From contig OZ005615.1 of assembly GCA_963930655.1 (NCBI GenBank), positions 8,512,001 to 8,576,000 of the forward strand: a stretch of DNA of 64,000 nucleotides, written 5' to 3'. Numbering within the stretch: position 1 is the first letter of the stretch; each line of letters begins with the position of its first letter. A model generated the notes under the pieces. That model had not been told where the DNA came from. It ran no database searches and saw only the letters and a program-made list of their open reading frames with translations. This stretch comes from Myrica gale (Eukaryota > Streptophyta > Magnoliopsida > Fagales > Myricaceae). Both the position numbers and the translations under genes were made by a program. Below are positions 46,248 through 58,541 of the stretch, in pieces.

Positions 46248-48199
46248 AATTTATTGACTTTTTTTACATGTCATTTTGTTAATGCCTGCGCAACTTATGA
46301 TTACTTAGGCATGACAGTTAGCAATTTGCATTTTGGTAACCCAAACAATTGGTGATGATTTGCAATTTTTTTATATTGTAAGAACAATAATTAGCCGAGA
46401 CGTGTGTGATATATTTTGGAGACAGTGACTCATACTCACAACATGATATCCATTCCCTAAAAGCTAAGGACAACTTTTTCGAAGATTTTTTTTACCATAA
46501 TGTGTTACAAACATTGTACTGAAACAAATTAAATTTATGTTCATATGCTTGTTTTTTTTAATTCACCATATTTTTATGGGTTGAGATCTCTAATTTGTTG
46601 ACATGCCTAATTTAGATGGTCCAATTCAGAGAAATAGGCCTAAATTAGATGGTTGTCTTGGATTTACTCAAATATTTTTGTTTTGTGTTTTTTAAAATAT
46701 ATTGTGATGTTTGATTGTAAAAATATTAGGGTGGTAAAAAATTTGGAGTCTTTTAGAGCCGGTAAAAAAGTGAAGAGAAAATGAATTGAATGAATTTTTT
46801 ATATTTATTTGGAGTGAAAAAATAATTATTTAATAGAGAGAAAATTTTAAAAAATCATTTTATTGGGTGAAAATTTTAGAGTACAAAAATATTGAAGCTT
46901 AAAGAGCATGTCTAACCTATTTATAACATATATGGCTGAATATAACACATCTCGGTAAACTTTACAAATTAAGTATTATTACATTTTATTGACCTTTTCC
47001 ATTAGTGATGAGGTTGACCAGTCTACGCACCGAATTTTTTTCTTTAAAGAAAATATTCTTGACCAGTCTGAGTATCTGCTGCTCGATATGATCCGATTTT
47101 GAGTGGTCGTGCCCAGATAAAACAAAAGGCTTGGAAAAAGCAAGGATCCCAAAACATAACAAAATAACGCATTCAATTCAAAGTAGATGCAAAAGAAACT
47201 GCGACTGCCTTTTATATACATATACGTTAAAGCCCCTTCTGGGAAAGATATTCTGTACGCTTTTTCAATAGCTGCCCCCTGTCTCATCTCCAAGTATTTA
47301 ATATATATAATGTGGTAATTAGTCTATAATTATCAAATAATGTAGACTTTATAATATTCACTCCTTGTTGTATGTCTCAAATTTTTTAATTCGGATATGA
47401 GTAAGAGAGTAGAAAAGATCTTAATCTAAAATTATATTCTATATTTAGTTTCAAGCAAATTGCTTATTTTTTAACATGAGATTCATAAATTGGTCCGGAC
47501 AGTGATTACGAAGTAAATAAGAACTCAAGTTTGGACTATACCTCACGTATGTCCGATTTAGAAAATAAGTATACAAGTACTCGAGATATTTTGTAAAGTG
47601 GTAGATATCACGTGTCTGCATGACATCGTCATACATTGCTGCATTCGGCTTACCGCTATGCCTTCTATACCTTTCTCTCTGCTTGTTTTAGAATTTTGCA
47701 CTGTAGTTTCTGTAAGCCCGCATGCTGCCTTCACATGTTCTTGCGCCCTTGCATGTGATATGTGAGACTACTCTTACACAGTGGTGAAGTCAGATATTCC
47801 TTTCTGAAATAAAAATCTATTTAAAAAGTTTAGATAGTGTGAATTTTAATGGATCGAGGAAGGGGTTCTTCAAATTTTCAGGGGTCAAAAGAGAAATTGA
47901 AAACAAATAAAGGGGGGAAAGGGGAATGCTTTACGTGGAAGGGAGTTTGTGAGACTACTATTTCAAATTAGAGCATCGCGAGACAATTTTTATATGACGT
48001 CCACAAAAGAATACTAATCAACACCAATGTCGATGCAAACAAAACGAATATTCTCATGCAGTCAAGGAAAGGAATGGGACATTCAACGGGGTAGAAATCT
48101 CTAGCATCAGACAGACCTGTTCGATCTATAAAATGGTCAAATATATTCTCCACACAAAAAAAATCGAAAAAATGGGTAAACATATTCTACATATTTAGA

Positions 48200-48361
48200 G
48201 GCTGTTCAGTTAATGTGTTTTTGAGAATTTTTTTGTGTTTTGATAATTTTTAGCTAATATTAACTTTATTAGTATGCGTGTTGTTATTTTTATATGGTGT
48301 TAAAAATAATATTTGATTGTAGAATTTTTTGAATCCTCAGACTACAAAATAACCGAACGTA
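48200..48361. mobile_element. MITE-like repeat, low certainty
   Basis: Left 'ggctgttcagttaatgtg' and right 'caaaataaccgaacgtag' are imperfect inverted copies. The target duplication is not clear. Confidence 0.4.
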
Positions 48362-49054
48362 GTATTATTTTCTCTGTTTTGGTGTGAAAGGTAAACATTC
48401 AGTGAAGTGATGGTTCATATTGTATTCCATGATTCAGATAAGCTGTGTCACCTTGTTCTTGGACAAACGATTGAAAGGTAATCGTGTGAGGATGAATGAA
48501 TGGTCGGCGGTGTTAGTGTTTCAGTGTTGGTTTAATTTTGTGTCAAAATTTATATTACTTTGTGAGTTGTATTTTAAATTTGGTTAAAGTGTTAAAGAGA
48601 TTAATGAGTCTTTTAAAGTTTGAAAGGATAAGACGTAATCAAGATGAAAAGCTAAAAATAATGAGATTGTGATGCAAAGTCTTTGAAACTAAATTTCATT
48701 TATTTTATAATTTTTTTTGAAATAAATCTCAACTAACTCTATAAATACATAGAAAGATCGACCAAAAAAATTTGAGGCCCAAGCTTTATTCAAATTCAAG
48801 CCTCCTCTCTAATAGAGAAAATTTTAAATATTCATGCTTATAAACAGTTCAGATTTTCTCCAGTTATCTAGATTCAATCACCATTGAAACCAACTTTCTT
48901 GAGAGAATTTGATTGTCGGAGTTCCTGGTGTTTGAGATCAAGGACGTTCATGAAGAGTTTATAAGAAGAAACTCAGAGAGTTGAGGGTTAAGGGTCTAGG
49001 TTGGATTACTTAGATTATTATATCAGGCTAGTCAGAGTCAAGCGATGTTGACTG

Positions 49055-50310
49055 CAGTGGCGGAGCCAGAAGCACAATCAATGGGGGCAGACTCCTAAAG
49101 AAAAAATGACAAAAAAAATTCACTATTTAATGCAAAAAATATCTTAAGAGTTAAAATATAAAAAATTAAAGACTAAAAACACTAAATATATTGAAATACA
49201 TGTACCGTACTATTTGTTGATACTAAGAGGTGGCAATTGGGTCCTACACTTTTGCATCTTCTGAAAACGTTGCAAAATGGCTTCGTCTCGATAGTTTCAA
49301 AAATCTCCCTTTCGATGTATACCACCATACTATCATTCAACCATTTATCTCTCATCTTATTGCGCAAGTCAGTTTTGATAAACTTCACCGCAGAGAATAC
49401 TCTCTCAACGGTTGCAGTCGTAACTGGTAAGACCAATGTCAATTTAATCAGCTGATAAACCAATGGATATAGAGTATGCTTCCTCGTTTCAACCATCTTC
49501 ACAACAAGACCTCTAATATCTTGAAGCCCAGAAAAAACATCATGATTTCTCACATCATAAATGTAGTTTCGAAGTTGATCTCTAAGTACAACATGATAAA
49601 TTGCTGAGAAATCTTCTGGATAAAGCTCAGCAAGACGAAGTAACTTAGAATGATCATACACTGCAAACGAGTTTATTGGATCAAGACATGCTATACAAAG
49701 AAGTAACTCCGTACTTGCTTCAGTGAAACGATGATCCATCTATTGGGTGATCAAATTAATAACTTGGCAAAACACTTCCGCTCGAAAACGATCAATCTCT
49801 CAGATTATTTCTTCCATTAAGTGCTTAGGACTCGAAAAATTTCAGATGCATTGGTAATTCTTATTTTTTGTTACAAAAGAATATGAATGAAGACAAGATA
49901 CTATCTTATATATTTTTTAACAGAAAGTTAAAATAAAAGCTAAGTGGACTCTTTACAGAAGCTAATATGGATGAGAATTTACTTGTTAGTTTAGAGTATC
50001 ATTATCCACAAAACCAGTTAGATTCTAAATCAATGTCGCATGAAAAACTTTCACCTAATAATTACATAAAAGGTCACTTACATAAGACGTTTCACCCTCA
50101 GTTAAGTTAAAAAAAAACAAAAAAATAGGGTTGGGCTAGGCTGATTGTGCATTAAAGGGGGGCGGGTTGAGGCATCTGAGCAAGCCATAGGGGCGGGCTG
50201 AAACTCTAATGTGCCAAGGGGGCGGGCCTTGACAAAAAAAATATTTTTTTAAAAAAATAACAATGTAAAAATATTTTTTTTTGGGAGCGCCCCCCTTGGC
50301 TCCGCCTGTG
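49055..50310 (-). mobile_element. hAT deletion derivative, 1256 bp
   Basis: The ends cagtggcggagcc and ggctccgcctgtg form a 13-bp terminal inverted repeat with two mismatches. They are flanked by an 8-bp duplication with one mismatch (gttgactg at 49047-49054, gttgcctg at 50311-50318), the mark of hAT elements. Inside, only the C-terminal part of a transposase is left. The right third (50150-50300) is GC-rich. Confidence 0.85.
49182..49739 (-). pseudogene. hAT transposase C-terminal remnant (TTF/ZMYM1-like)
   Basis: 185 codons open on the minus strand. The segment HTLYPLVYQLIKLTLVLPVT followed by TATVERVFSAVKFIKTDLRNKM is the hAT dimerisation domain (hATC), of the type in plant 'zinc finger MYM-type 1-like' transposases. 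The N-terminal zinc finger and the catalytic middle are missing. The annotated ATG is unlikely to be a true start. Confidence 0.85.
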
Positions 50311-51288
50311 GTTGCCTGTGTCTGAATTACTGTTGTAAGGTTTTACTTTTTTCTTTTGAAATGTAAGTTCAAAAGTTTTCTACCTCGTCAACAAATTTTT
50401 TTCTATTGTTTGATTGATATTTATTTTATTATTACTTTGTATATATTTTTTGCTGATTGATTATTCAGATTTAAACTCAATAATTTTAAGACTTATTTTA
50501 AAATTATTATTACATTTTTAAATAGTAGAAAATATCAATCATACCCCCGTAAATGTTAATACTTAATAGGTTCAAAACATAATTTTCAGGTGTCCACCCT
50601 TTGGACCAGAAGATTAGGTGATCAACTTTATCATCTCGAACAGATGAATGATGATGTCAGTTGCAATCAGTAGATTCCAAGTGCACAGTGCTTCTTGTCT
50701 TTTTTTTTTTTTTTTTTTTTTAAATATGCAATTATTGGGGTAATATATGTCCATCATGAGCGACAGGAATGCATTGACGTGGTGGTGGATAGCTTTTGAA
50801 AAATGTGACCCGATCGTTTTGGAGCATCGTTGGACTTCGTCTGTCCATTCCCCCATCTTCCAATATATGTGTAATTTTGTTAAGCCATTTTTTTTAAACA
50901 AAAAATTTAAACACCATAAAAATGAGAAAGAATATTTTGTTTCAAAAAAGAAATGAATGGGCCTCCTTTGCCTTACGTTGTATTCCAACTGGCCACACTC
51001 CACTTAATTAGAATTTAGAAGTCGAAGGAGCTTTTTAAAATTGGTCAATATTTTAGCAAACGGACCATATAATTGTTACGTATGCACTAAAGTCAGTGGT
51101 TTGAACCCTTTTTCCGAATGAATTCCGCCAAAGGTTCCTTGCACCAAATAGTAGTTTATATATAGCAAGACATGTAAATTAACTATCGATGTTCATTGAT
51201 TTTTTTTTTTGGATAATGAAGAAAATCTCATGCACGAAACCCATGGAGAGAGACAAGCTGGCAAATTCTGAAGCTATGACACATTTAA

Positions 51289-51485
51289 GGGCATGTTTGA
51301 GCCCCAATTAATTGAGCTCAAAATTTTAGGTTTACTACTAAAAAATTCACCACATACTTTTTTATTATTATAATATTTATTAAAAATCTTCTCTCTTCAC
51401 TTTTTTACCAACTCTCATGACATTTTTTTACTTTATAATATTTCTCAAATCCCAATACCCAAAAATTTCACCGTCAAACATACCC
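51289..51485. mobile_element. Tourist-like MITE, TTAA flanks
   Basis: Begins 'gggcatgtttgagc' and ends 'ccgtcaaacataccc'. TTAA stands on both sides. The inner 'ctcttcactttttt' matches the family at 41655 and 57001. Confidence 0.7.
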
Positions 51486-53187
51486 TTAAATCTCACTTTA
51501 AAAGCAGGGAAAGTTCTGGAACTTGGAAGACCAAACAAGTAAAATCAACCCAGTGCAAAACAGCCAGCGCCTTGCTTCGCCTCAACAAAAACGGGGCCGC
51601 TGTTTCTTATTAGCTTAATCTTTCTTTCCTTTTCCATTTTTCTTCTTCCTAAATACGTAACAGCACTTGTCATTTCTGACTGCCTGTATCAAAAAAATTC
51701 GTGAACTGGCCAGGTCTCATTAAAACTATGGACGTGCCTTTCGTTTTGTGTTTTTGTTTGAATTTCAGAAGAAATCGTGCAATGAAAAGGTCTTCGCGCT
51801 GCTAATGAAAGACAAGGACACAATTGGTCCCGCTGCAACATGTCAAGATCACGCCGACGTAAAAATTGGTGAAGGTCTTTAATTATGGATGTATGCACAC
51901 CCGCATGGTCTAGTCAACTAGGCAAAAATTGGGCTTTACTATATCTTTCTAAGTTTGAGGTAGGGGTCGTCACCGAGGCTATCCGAGCCGATCCATCAGT
52001 TCGGAGTCGGTTTGGGTCTTGTATTGGGCCGATTCTTTTAAACTTTTCTGGGCTTTTTCCTTTGGGCCGGTCAAGTTTTTAGAGAAAGCGACATGAAAAT
52101 GAAAAGAGAGAAATATTATAAGAAAAAGCAGATAAAGCAAAATTCTAATTCATAGCTGGAAAAAGAGAAAAAGGAGAGGAGAGAATATTTGGCTTCGAAA
52201 GCAGTCTCACTTACAAAACGGGGACGTTCTCTCTACTGCTTCTATCATGCATGTTCTTTTCTACAGCTGCGATCAAATAAACAATCTTAATACTGCTGAT
52301 AATAATTAACGTTGTTTCTTAGTTGTTAATTAACGAGCTGATGAGTTGGGTACTCAATCCGACATCGTCAAACTCAAAATTCGCGTCAAAAAGGGGCTAA
52401 AGACCCAAAGACAGAAAAAGAAGGCACCGGCACCACCTCCACGACATCGACATATAGGTTGGACGTATAATATGCACCAAAAGTGACCCGCAGACGTAAT
52501 TTGTGGGGGCAAAACTTCAACCGCCTTCCGATATTCCCCGACAAGAAAGTCACTCCAAACACAAAACTTACACGAATACGGCTGGAAGTTGTAGACATCC
52601 TACCTATCCTTCCATGGCCTGTTGTCCTTTTTCTTCTTCTTTAACGTGTGTCTTTCACATCTAATTGATCAACAACGAGTTATCTTTTTCTTCCTGGTGG
52701 GGTAGGTTTGCAGGACCCACATGATTCGACACCTGTGTTAGACGAATTGTGTTTTATTTAGGGCCCTAAATTTTCAGAATCACGTGTGGACTTTTGTGGT
52801 GATTACATTTAGTTCGTAGTTTAATTCATACCGTGTATTACAGCAATGCAATAGGAACCCTCTTTAGACACGTATTAGGAACGTTGCTGTTTACTTTAAA
52901 AGGGCTTCTTTTTGGTTTTTTAGGCTTTTCTTTTAGATGGTCAGATTTGTTTTGGAATAAAACAGACGAAAATAAAAGGTGAAGTCAGCCATAGATGCAA
53001 CCATGTCGATTTGCATAACATTTTGGACGGCAACGGCACAAAGATGATGGGAAGAAAAAGGCACATATATAGGTCCTCAATCCCTTTACCTTAAGGTCTT
53101 CGGCGGATCCTTTAACAAAATAACAGAAGATTAGAGTTTGAAAAATTGGATTCTGTGCAAAGATAATTGTAATAAGTCATGTAAAGT

Positions 53188-53459
53188 TACACCACCAGTG
53201 TGGCAGCCCAAGTGGTATGGTGGTCTGAAATAAGACACCTAAGAGTGGGTGTGGGGGGAAGATCCTTGGATCGAACCCTCCCGTCCCTAATATTGCTTGC
53301 ATGTTGGTGGAGTTGTGGGGACGGTCCTCCCTCCCCGGAGTAGGTAGCTATGACTCAATCCGAACATTGTACAATGGGTGGGAAGTTCCTATAGTCACTT
53401 CCAGGGGAGGTTGGCTACACTGGTCGTCCCCTTCCGCCCTTTTAACTTAGAAAAAAAAG
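53188..53459 (+). mobile_element. tRNA-derived SINE with 12-bp TSD
   Basis: Flanked by a perfect 12-bp duplication gtcatgtaaagt (53176-53187 and 53460-53471). Near the left end is an A-box-like stretch (TGGCAGCCCAAGTGG, about 53201-53215). A B-box-like GGATCGAACCC lies at 53268-53278. The element ends in an A-run. Pol III boxes, A-tail and a long direct repeat together define a SINE. It has no coding capacity. Confidence 0.85.
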
Positions 53460-53735
53460 GTCATGTAAAGTGACGGTTGTGATTTTAAAAAATAATTTTA
53501 ATGTTTCAAAGTTGGTCACGCCATTTAATGAGGCAAAAAAACAAAATGACGTGATTAGTTCTAAAGAACGTTGAATTTATTTCTTCAAATTACAATTGTC
53601 ACTTTGCAATTTGCATGACTTTGCACAAAATTCTTTTTTCAGAGTTTGATAAGCAAAAAATGTACTTAGTTCTTAGTTTAAAGACTACGATATGAATGAT
53701 TCATACTCACACGTCTATATATATATATATATGAA

Positions 53736-53860
53736 CAGTGGCAGATTTAAGGGGCTGGGGCCAACTGGGGCCCTGGCCTCGGTTGGTGAATGTAAAATGT
53801 TTGAATTTTTTTTAATTACAACTAATCTGCTCACTTTTAGACTAGGATGACCCCCCTTAA
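53736..53860. mobile_element. hAT-end-like fragment, copy B
   Basis: Begins 'cagtggcagatttaagggg' and shares its outline with 42821-42920. It lies right after a short TA repeat (53717-53732). Confidence 0.45.
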
Positions 53861-54314
53861 TGATTTAATGTATTCTATAATTCTAGTAAATAAATGAGGA
53901 TTTCAATCATTTTAGATAAAGAAAACTTACAAGCAGATTTTTATTACTGCTACAATTAGTTTGATTTTCCACAGAAATACTATAATATCCTACATTTTAT
54001 TCATTTGATTGCATTTTTTTTTATTTTGTTGTCTTCTTTGGGCAGATGCATGAATATTGGATATAACTTGCAACAAACAAAATCTATACAAAAACCTAAT
54101 AAAATACTAAAAAGAGGTAGTAGATCAGACGACAAAATCTTGAAGTAAAATTATTAATGTGCATTATATTGAATTATGAAATTGTGATTATGTTTTAAAA
54201 TTATATTGAAATTATGATTAGGACTAGTGTGAAATTGCAATTAGGACAGGTGGTGACTTGTGAAATTATATTGATGAATTTTGTTTTGTTTTGTTTAAAT
54301 ACTAGATAAGTTTT

Positions 54315-54705
54315 TGATAAAAAAAATTAGTGGGGTCGTCTAATACTCATAACGTGGTTAATACTTTTGAGATGAATACTAGTTCGAAAATACCTCGTGT
54401 TTTGTTTAGTTCGGATGATATTATTGCTGATCAACGGTTACGTAAACTCATTGAAGAATATGATGTTGAGATTAGTGATCAAGTTCGTAGGGAGTATTTG
54501 ATAAAATGCTTTTTTTTAAGAAGATGCAAATCCGTAAGATCCAAATGTCACTTCTTACCCTTAGCAAATAGTACGGTTGATGTACTTCAATATAATATAT
54601 TTTTAATATTTGTAGTCCTTAATTTTCAATATTTTAATTTTAAGACATTTTTTTTGCATTACATAATAAATTTTTTTTTGTCATTTTCTTTTAGGAGTTT
54701 GCCCC
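54315..54705 (+). pseudogene. hAT transposase relic, N-terminus joined to 3' end
   Basis: The frame from 54330 reads FSSDDIIADQRLRKLIEEYD then VEISDQVRREYLIK, like the region before the TTF zinc finger of plant ZMYM1-like hAT transposases. It then passes into RRCKSVRSKCHFLPLANST, which matches the 3' end of the element at 49055-49260 in opposite orientation. The middle of the gene is deleted. It belongs to the same family as the 49-kb element. Confidence 0.65.
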
Positions 54706-55487
54706 CTTCAGATTCATTCCTGATTCACTGTTTGTATGAAATGTTTTGGCCAAGTCAGAGGTTGTACTCACAGAGTGCACGTAAGTGATCACAGATGGAA
54801 AGCCCAATCCCCGCAATATGGGCAGGACATTGGAGATGAATGTAGATTCTTCCATCTTTCTTTTTGTTGTTATTTGCTTGCTCTCTTGTAGGCGGAATCT
54901 CCATGTGCGTGGTCTAAGCCCTCAAGTAAGCTTTTGTCTCAATAAAAACAAGCTACCTACTCCCACTCACTTAACTTTTGACAAATTTCCCCTAGTCGGT
55001 CTGGTTTCACTGTCTTCTTTTTGTAAGCTAGCTAGACGTTTGAAAGAGACTTCGATACGGGCATTTCTATACCAATTCTTCCTATATTTACATCGACTTC
55101 AACTTATTATTGTCTCAGCTTGTTTTTTTTAAGAGTGGGGAGGAAAGAATGAAAAACAGAAAAATAAAAAAGAAGGTTCTTTTGGGGGAAGCTGCTATCG
55201 TGAGTTGGTGGGAGAAGTTCAACTTCCAACTCAAACCAGGGCTGCCCTTTATAAGGCATTAAGGCAACTGCTTTGCCGAGCTAGGAGAGGAGCAAGTAGC
55301 ACCCAAAGCAAATTAACCAACATCTGGTCTCAAAATTGTAACCTGACCACTAACAAAGAGACTCACCGACTGTCCTCTGTGGCCCCCTTGTAATTCATAA
55401 AAGTTTCTCCAATCTTCATTTTGGCCCATACGTTCAAGCAAGAGTTGCGACATGTTAAGTGGTCTCGAGCCTACTCAATCCCATAAA

Positions 55488-55800
55488 CTAACTCAAAAGG
55501 TGAGGTTTTCCTTCACACTTATAAACTAACAATCAACCATTTCTACAACCTATGTGAGATTAATCCTAATAATTTCTCTCACACACATCGGGTCCTGAGT
55601 TGGAAGTAGATAACACGTTTCTCCCATAGACTGTTGGGTCCGAACTTATTGGTAAACCTTCTGATACTAGTATTAGGTGGTCTTGAGATTTTTCAACTCC
55701 AATCCTAAAAATTAGTTTCGGAGTCGAGACTTTTTCCCACACTTATAAACTGACTACTAATTTCTTCTACAATTGAAAAGACTAACCAACACGACTTTAT
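55488..55800. repeat. Dispersed repeat fragment, copy 2
   Basis: Contains two 'cacacttataaact' segments (about 55514 and 55739) and shares 'gaggttttcc' and 'ttggtaaacc' phrases with 1-205. Probably derived from a retrotransposon. Confidence 0.5.
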
Positions 55801-55803
55801 CTA

Positions 55804-55981
55804 GGGGGCGTTTGTTTCCCTAATTAATCGGGGTTCGAAATTTCCAACAAAACAAACACACTCCAAAATTTTTAACTTTTACACACACACTACTTTTCAC
55901 AAACCCCAATAAATCTCAATAAAGCAAAGATTCCCAAAATTTTGGGAATATTCCCCGAAATTTCCACAAACAAACACCCCC
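55804..55981. mobile_element. MITE, TA-flanked, same family as the ARP9 intron copy
   Basis: The ends 'gggggcgtttgttt' and 'aaacaaacaccccc' are inverted with one mismatch. TA is on both sides, and the inverted match extends to CTAG. Its 'ttttgggaatattccccg' block is the inverse of the copy at 18509-18693. Confidence 0.75.
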
Positions 55982-56073
55982 TAGTCTTCCCAAATAAGTA
56001 CACTTTACATGGAAACTCCAAATTTCTTAAAGCAGTTTGCCTAGAAATTGACTATGGGAGGGAGAAAAGACCA

Positions 56074-56380
56074 GGGTGATGTTCGTTTTGAGAAAAAATG
56101 TAGGATTTTAGAGAAGTTGTGAATTTTTATATTGAATAGTGTTTTATTGGTGTTAGTGTAAAGTGGAGAGATAAATGATTTGATGTAATTGTTTAATAAA
56201 AAAATATTGGAGTTATGTGAAAAAGTATAGAGAGAGAAAATTTATGTTGAATAAAAAATTAAAAAATTGTTGGAGATTGTGTAAAATGTATTGGTTTTTG
56301 TGTTTGAATTCTGAATATGTTCGGTGGTAGAATTGTGAAAATACTTGAAATCCTGAAAAAATGATGAAAACGAACATACC
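56074..56380. mobile_element. MITE, TSD CCA
   Basis: Left 'gggtgatgttcgttttgag' and right 'gaaaacgaacatacc' are inverted copies with CCA on each side (56071-56073 and 56381-56383). Confidence 0.65.
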
Positions 56381-56681
56381 CCAGGAAATCAAACTAATGA
56401 TCTTCGCGCCCAAGTAAAATCCAAGCCAAAATGTTGAATCTAAAATGTACGTCCGATCACATGGTGCTCACGGGTATAGCCATGTGGTTCTTGGTCCCTG
56501 AGCTTAAAAAAAGATGTGCTCTGGCATTGACAAGCTCCTGTTCTCGTAGATGTGCGGATATAGAGCTGGTAAAGCCTAAAGGCAACAATCACAACCTCAA
56601 CGGCTGAAACCAGAGATCTGAGCAGAAAAAAAAATTTTGTCCGGAAAACAGAAAAGACAAACTGTCTTTCTCAGAATTGTC

Positions 56682-56929
56682 GGCTATGTTTGTTTAATTT
56701 CTCAGAAAGTTTTCAAAAATTTCTCACTCACTTTTTCATCAATTTCAATACATTTTCACCAATCTCAATAATTTTTTCATCAATTTCAATAATTTTTCAC
56801 CAATCCAAATAATTTTTTACAAATTTCAACAACTTTTAACTAACTTTTCACCAATCTCAAACAAATCTATACTACTTCCAAAAAAATACAAAAACAAAAA
56901 CCGTTTTGAGAACTAAACCAAACATAGCC
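56682..56929. mobile_element. Tourist-like MITE, TSD GTC
   Basis: Begins 'ggctatgtttgttt' and ends 'aaccaaacatagcc', a perfect 11-bp inverted end. GTC stands on both sides. The interior is a run of 'tttcaccaatctcaataa'-like motifs, as in 4517-4723. Confidence 0.8.
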
Positions 56930-57000
56930 GTCCGATCCAACATGAAACCCAGAAAAGTGGATCCACCGAAATCATTATGTTTGACGTAGCAAGCAATTTA

Positions 57001-57193
57001 GGCTGGGTTTGCTAACTAAATTTCACAAAATATTTCGCAACTCCCAATAAAATACTATAATATAATAATCTCTCCTATTAAAAAATATAAAAAATTACAA
57101 AAAATATAAAAATTACATCTCTCTTCACTTTTTCACCAAACCCAATACCAACACTAAACCCAATACCAAAAATTTTACAACACAAACATAACC
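57001..57193. mobile_element. Tourist-like MITE, TSD TTA
   Basis: Left 'ggctgggtttgctaac' and right 'caacacaaacataacc', TTA on both sides (56998-57000 and 57194-57196). It shares 'ctctcttcactttttcacc' with several other copies. Confidence 0.75.
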
Positions 57194-57684
57194 TTAATTA
57201 AACAACCCCTGAAGGTCAATGTAGCTACAGCGCCTGGCCGACATTAGTGTTTATTTCTAAATTTTAATCTTTAAAATTTTATTATTATTATAAAAATTTA
57301 TCTCTGCTTTTTTTTATCATTTTTTTCAAGTTTTATATCAATTTTGTATTTTCTCCTCATTTTTTTATTCACTCACGTACTCAAAAATTTAACAAAATTT
57401 TTTTCCTAACAACATGTTCCTCTTTCTATTTCTATTTGTACTTATATATATATATATATGATCTCTTGTACTTTAAAATTTTATTAAAATTCGACAAAAA
57501 CTGTAAATGACTAAAAAAACAAAAAATTGCATATATTCAAAGATTAATCATATGTTTAACAATTTTTGAATTTCAAATCAAATTATTGAGAGCTTATGGA
57601 CAGAGAAGGGATATTTAAAATGAATTTTTGTATAAAAATACTAACAATTTTTGTTGTGATTGAGTCTGAAATGTATTCTAATAT

Positions 57685-57802
57685 GAGAAATGCTAGGTAT
57701 CCCGCTCCCGTTCTGCTAGCTGACGTTGAAGGAAAAAAAAATTTCATTCCATTCAACTAACGGAACGCGGGCGAGACGGGAGCAAGATGCCTATCATTTC
57801 TC
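57685..57802. mobile_element. 118-bp foldback MITE
   Basis: Left 'gagaaatgctaggtatc' and right 'gatgcctatcatttctc' pair with two mismatches, and the pairing continues through 'gctcccgt' and 'acgggagc'. The target duplication is unclear. Confidence 0.7.
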
Positions 57803-58541
57803 TTCGATATTCCATAATATGCCTTTTTTCAGTAAATCTGAACTAATTAAAAACCCGATATTTCTGAAAGATAAATAGGAAAAGTCAACAGGCGCTTCCC
57901 CATAAGAAGATTTCCATTTTTACCATTATAGATTTACTGATAAATTTTATTTTTCAAAACGTGGGATCAGAAAAAAAAGTAAAATGGTGAAGATTGATCG
58001 CAGACGTAAGACTGTACTTTCGAGATAACACGTGCTCTTACAATATTTTAATCTCAATAAAATAATATTACAAATTCTTTTTAATTATTATCCTTTATTA
58101 TAAATAAATATAAACCATTCATTTAAATCATTCCATTCCCTTCCATCTTTCGAAAACTTCGAAACTCTGACGTCACCTTTTAACAAACCCTCGACGACCA
58201 CTTTTCAAATACTCCATGACCTCTTTTTTCGAAAAAAATCATTTCGCTCACTGCCCCGCGGTCCTCCCAAATGAGAGCATCTCAGGAGGAACACTGCCGC
58301 CATTGATTTCCACCCAAACTCTTCCCCTTTTCACTCCATGCTCACACCTCTTTCTTTCCCTCTGTATCGACTGCTCACTCTCATACTCTCCCCCACGCCT
58401 ACTCAAATGCGCCGCACGCGAACCCTCTTCCCCTTCACTGATCCCCTGCACACGTGATTGTAGTGTATCAGAATGTGTTAAACATTTCTGTTTTTTTTTT
58501 CTTGGGTTTGAGTTCTGCGTTTACGAGCTTGGAGGGGTTTT

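Larger units (their letters stand above)
44865..49054. other. Intergenic, AT-rich, MITEs only
   Basis: Holds a MITE at 45954-46247, a degenerate MITE-like stretch near 46700-46890 and another at 48200-48361. No coding signal was recognised. Confidence 0.5.
50311..58215. other. Intergenic, transposon-rich, no intact gene
   Basis: Contains a T-run of about 22 bases (50700-50721), MITEs at 51289, 55804, 56074, 56682, 57001 and 57685, a SINE (53188-53459), hAT pieces (53736, 54315) and a dispersed repeat (55488-55800). The less AT-rich stretch at 51500-52620 has short ORFs on both strands without recognisable domains. Confidence 0.5.

Noticed and set aside
52386-52598. 70-codon minus-strand ORF in the less AT-rich 52-kb stretch
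   Set aside because: No family recognised, no splice partners; left as unannotated intergenic sequence.
53188-53290. Possible tRNA gene
   Set aside because: Box-A and box-B motifs are present but no cloverleaf closes; the 12-bp TSD and A-tail show a SINE instead.
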